The notes beneath the pieces were generated by a model. That model did no database searches. It had not been told where the DNA came from and saw only the letters and a program-made list of their open reading frames with translations. The translations under genes were made by a program, and so were the position numbers. Of a DNA stretch of 6,775 bases, positions 5,920 to 6,775 are shown piece by piece (position 1 is the stretch's first letter; every line of letters begins with the position of its first letter). Source of the stretch: UBA4655 sp044337015 (GTDB lineage Bacteria; Planctomycetota; Planctomycetia; Pirellulales; UBA1268); the NCBI GenBank assembly GCA_044337015.1, contig JBIIOJ010000169.1, forward strand, positions 1 to 6,775. The letters are read 5' to 3'.

Positions 5920-6775
5920 CTATCCCCCGTCGCCACCGCAGTCGACGAGCATGAAGCCTGCCCAGAAAAAAGGATGCGTCGAGTCTTCGAGCACGCCGCC
6001 GGGTGACTGCTTCAGTCGCGGCTCCACGACCGGGTCGGGGGGCTCCCGCATCACGACCTCGACAGCCCGCCGCCAGGCCTCCGCCGGCGGGGCCGCCGCG
6101 TCGCGGACGAACTCCTCCACGAGATCGATCGTCGTGCGTCCACCGACATTCCAGCGGCTGAGAACAGACGTGCGGGCTCCCGCGGCCGCGAGGTCGGTGG
6201 CGACGAGAAAGAGTTCGTTGCCCGGCCTCGCGGGCGGCTTCGCCAGTCCCGACGCGGCCGCCGACTGGAAACCGGGCAGGAGCACGACTGCCGGCCGCTT
6301 CTCGGGCGGTGCGAGCCACGCTGCCGGCAGGCCTGAGATCTCCTCGAGCACCACGAGTGTGTCGACGAGCGGGGCGGCGCTGCCGAAAGGCGGCCCTGGC
6401 ACGCGACCAGCCGCTGGCGGCGACGGCTGGATCACGAACGACTGCGGGAGCGAGGACGCCAGACGGGACAGCGTCGCCGCGACCTCCTCGGGCGTCTCAC
6501 TGCGATGCAGCCGACCGCCCGCGATGCCGACCAGCCCGGCCGGCCGGCGGGATCCCACCGGCATGACGGCGAGGCTGCGGCTCGGCGCGTAACGAATCCT
6601 GCAGCACTCCCGCAACGGCCTGCGGTTCTCCTCGGCATCCCGCGCCGAACCGACCGGCAACAGCTCGAACGGGAGGTACCAGAGGATGCCGTCGGGCACG
6701 ATCACGAGTTCGTCGATTCCCTCGGCGAGCGAGACCCGCGACTGGTCGAAGAGGCCCCGCTCGATCCGCTCCGCC
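5920..6775 (-). CDS. CHAT-domain protein, probably catalytically dead (partial, N-terminus outside window)
   Basis: 284 residues are visible, open to the right edge and ending at TAG 5920. CHAT is a caspase-like fold (clan CD) often preceded by TPRs. Its landmarks are present in order (numbering from the edge): 'LVIVPDGILWYLPFELL' (23-39), 'RYAPSRSL' (61-68), 'GIAGGRL..SETPEEV' (83-98), 'GARTSVLSRWNVGGRTT' (199-215), 'AEAWRRAVEVV' (231-241) and 'HPFFWAGFMLV' (267-277). In active members the Cys lies in an 'LSAC.TG' loop about 35 residues before the S.WNV strand, and the His about 50-60 residues earlier. Here that loop reads 'VVLLPGFQSAA' (163-173). The only Cys are 57, 58 and 279, and the only His are 90 and 267, so neither catalytic residue is in place. 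A pseudo-enzyme role, scaffold or sensor, is inferred. It leads the TauE-ABC gene string. Confidence 0.85.
   Translation of the reverse strand, partial: AERIERGLFDQSRVSLAEGIDELVIVPDGILWYLPFELLPVGSARDAEENRRPLRECCRIRYAPSRSLAVMPVGSRRPAGLVGIAGGRLHRSETPEEVAATLSRLASSLPQSFVIQPSPPAAGRVPGPPFGSAAPLVDTLVVLEEISGLPAAWLAPPEKRPAVVLLPGFQSAAASGLAKPPARPGNELFLVATDLAAAGARTSVLSRWNVGGRTTIDLVEEFVRDAAAPPAEAWRRAVEVVMREPPDPVVEPRLKQSPGGVLEDSTHPFFWAGFMLVDCGGDGG

Overview
The window is GC-rich bacterial DNA and most likely comes from a planctomycete, probably of the Pirellula/Rhodopirellula type. Three things suggest this. The first is a secreted DUF1573 protein with an SCGCT motif. The second is a long periplasmic TPR protein whose C-terminal repeats carry the 'LNNLAWLL...RDG..A.ELA..ACELT.WK' block that I associate with planctomycete TPR proteins. 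The third is a tmRNA whose tag I read as AEAQFALAA. The assignment is an inference; no rRNA or other marker gene is present.

Layout from left to right: (1) 1-540, minus strand, the N-terminal part of a DUF1573 protein that runs off the left edge. (2) 541-773, a divergent intergenic region holding weak promoter-like signals for the DUF1573 gene and for the tmRNA. (3) 774-1128, plus strand, a complete one-piece tmRNA gene (ssrA) with a tRNA-like acceptor and T arm, at least two pseudoknots, a tag frame and a hairpin over the tag stop codon. (4) 1129-1265, a short gap between convergent genes. (5) 1266-3176, minus strand, an exported TPR protein with an acidic tail. (6) 3177-3349, an intergenic region with a 9-bp perfect inverted repeat and a weak terminator-like hairpin. 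(7) 3350-6775, minus strand, a tight gene string read right to left: CHAT-domain protein (N-terminus outside the window), TauE/SafE-type membrane exporter, ABC ATPase, ABC-2 permease. The last three are joined by 4-bp stop/start overlaps (ATGA and GTGA), so they are very probably co-transcribed and translationally coupled.

How they may work together: the ATPase and permease should form one exporter, and the single 6-TM permease suggests a homodimer. TauE is a separate secondary exporter for small anions in the same transcript. The CHAT protein is the odd partner: its fold motifs are recognisable, but the catalytic His and Cys are absent, so it looks like a pseudo-protease. The TPR gene follows the operon but is separated by 173 bp with its own structured leader, so it may be a separate unit. 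The tmRNA is an independent housekeeping gene for ribosome rescue. No CRISPR array, insertion sequence, prophage or ordinary tRNA was seen.
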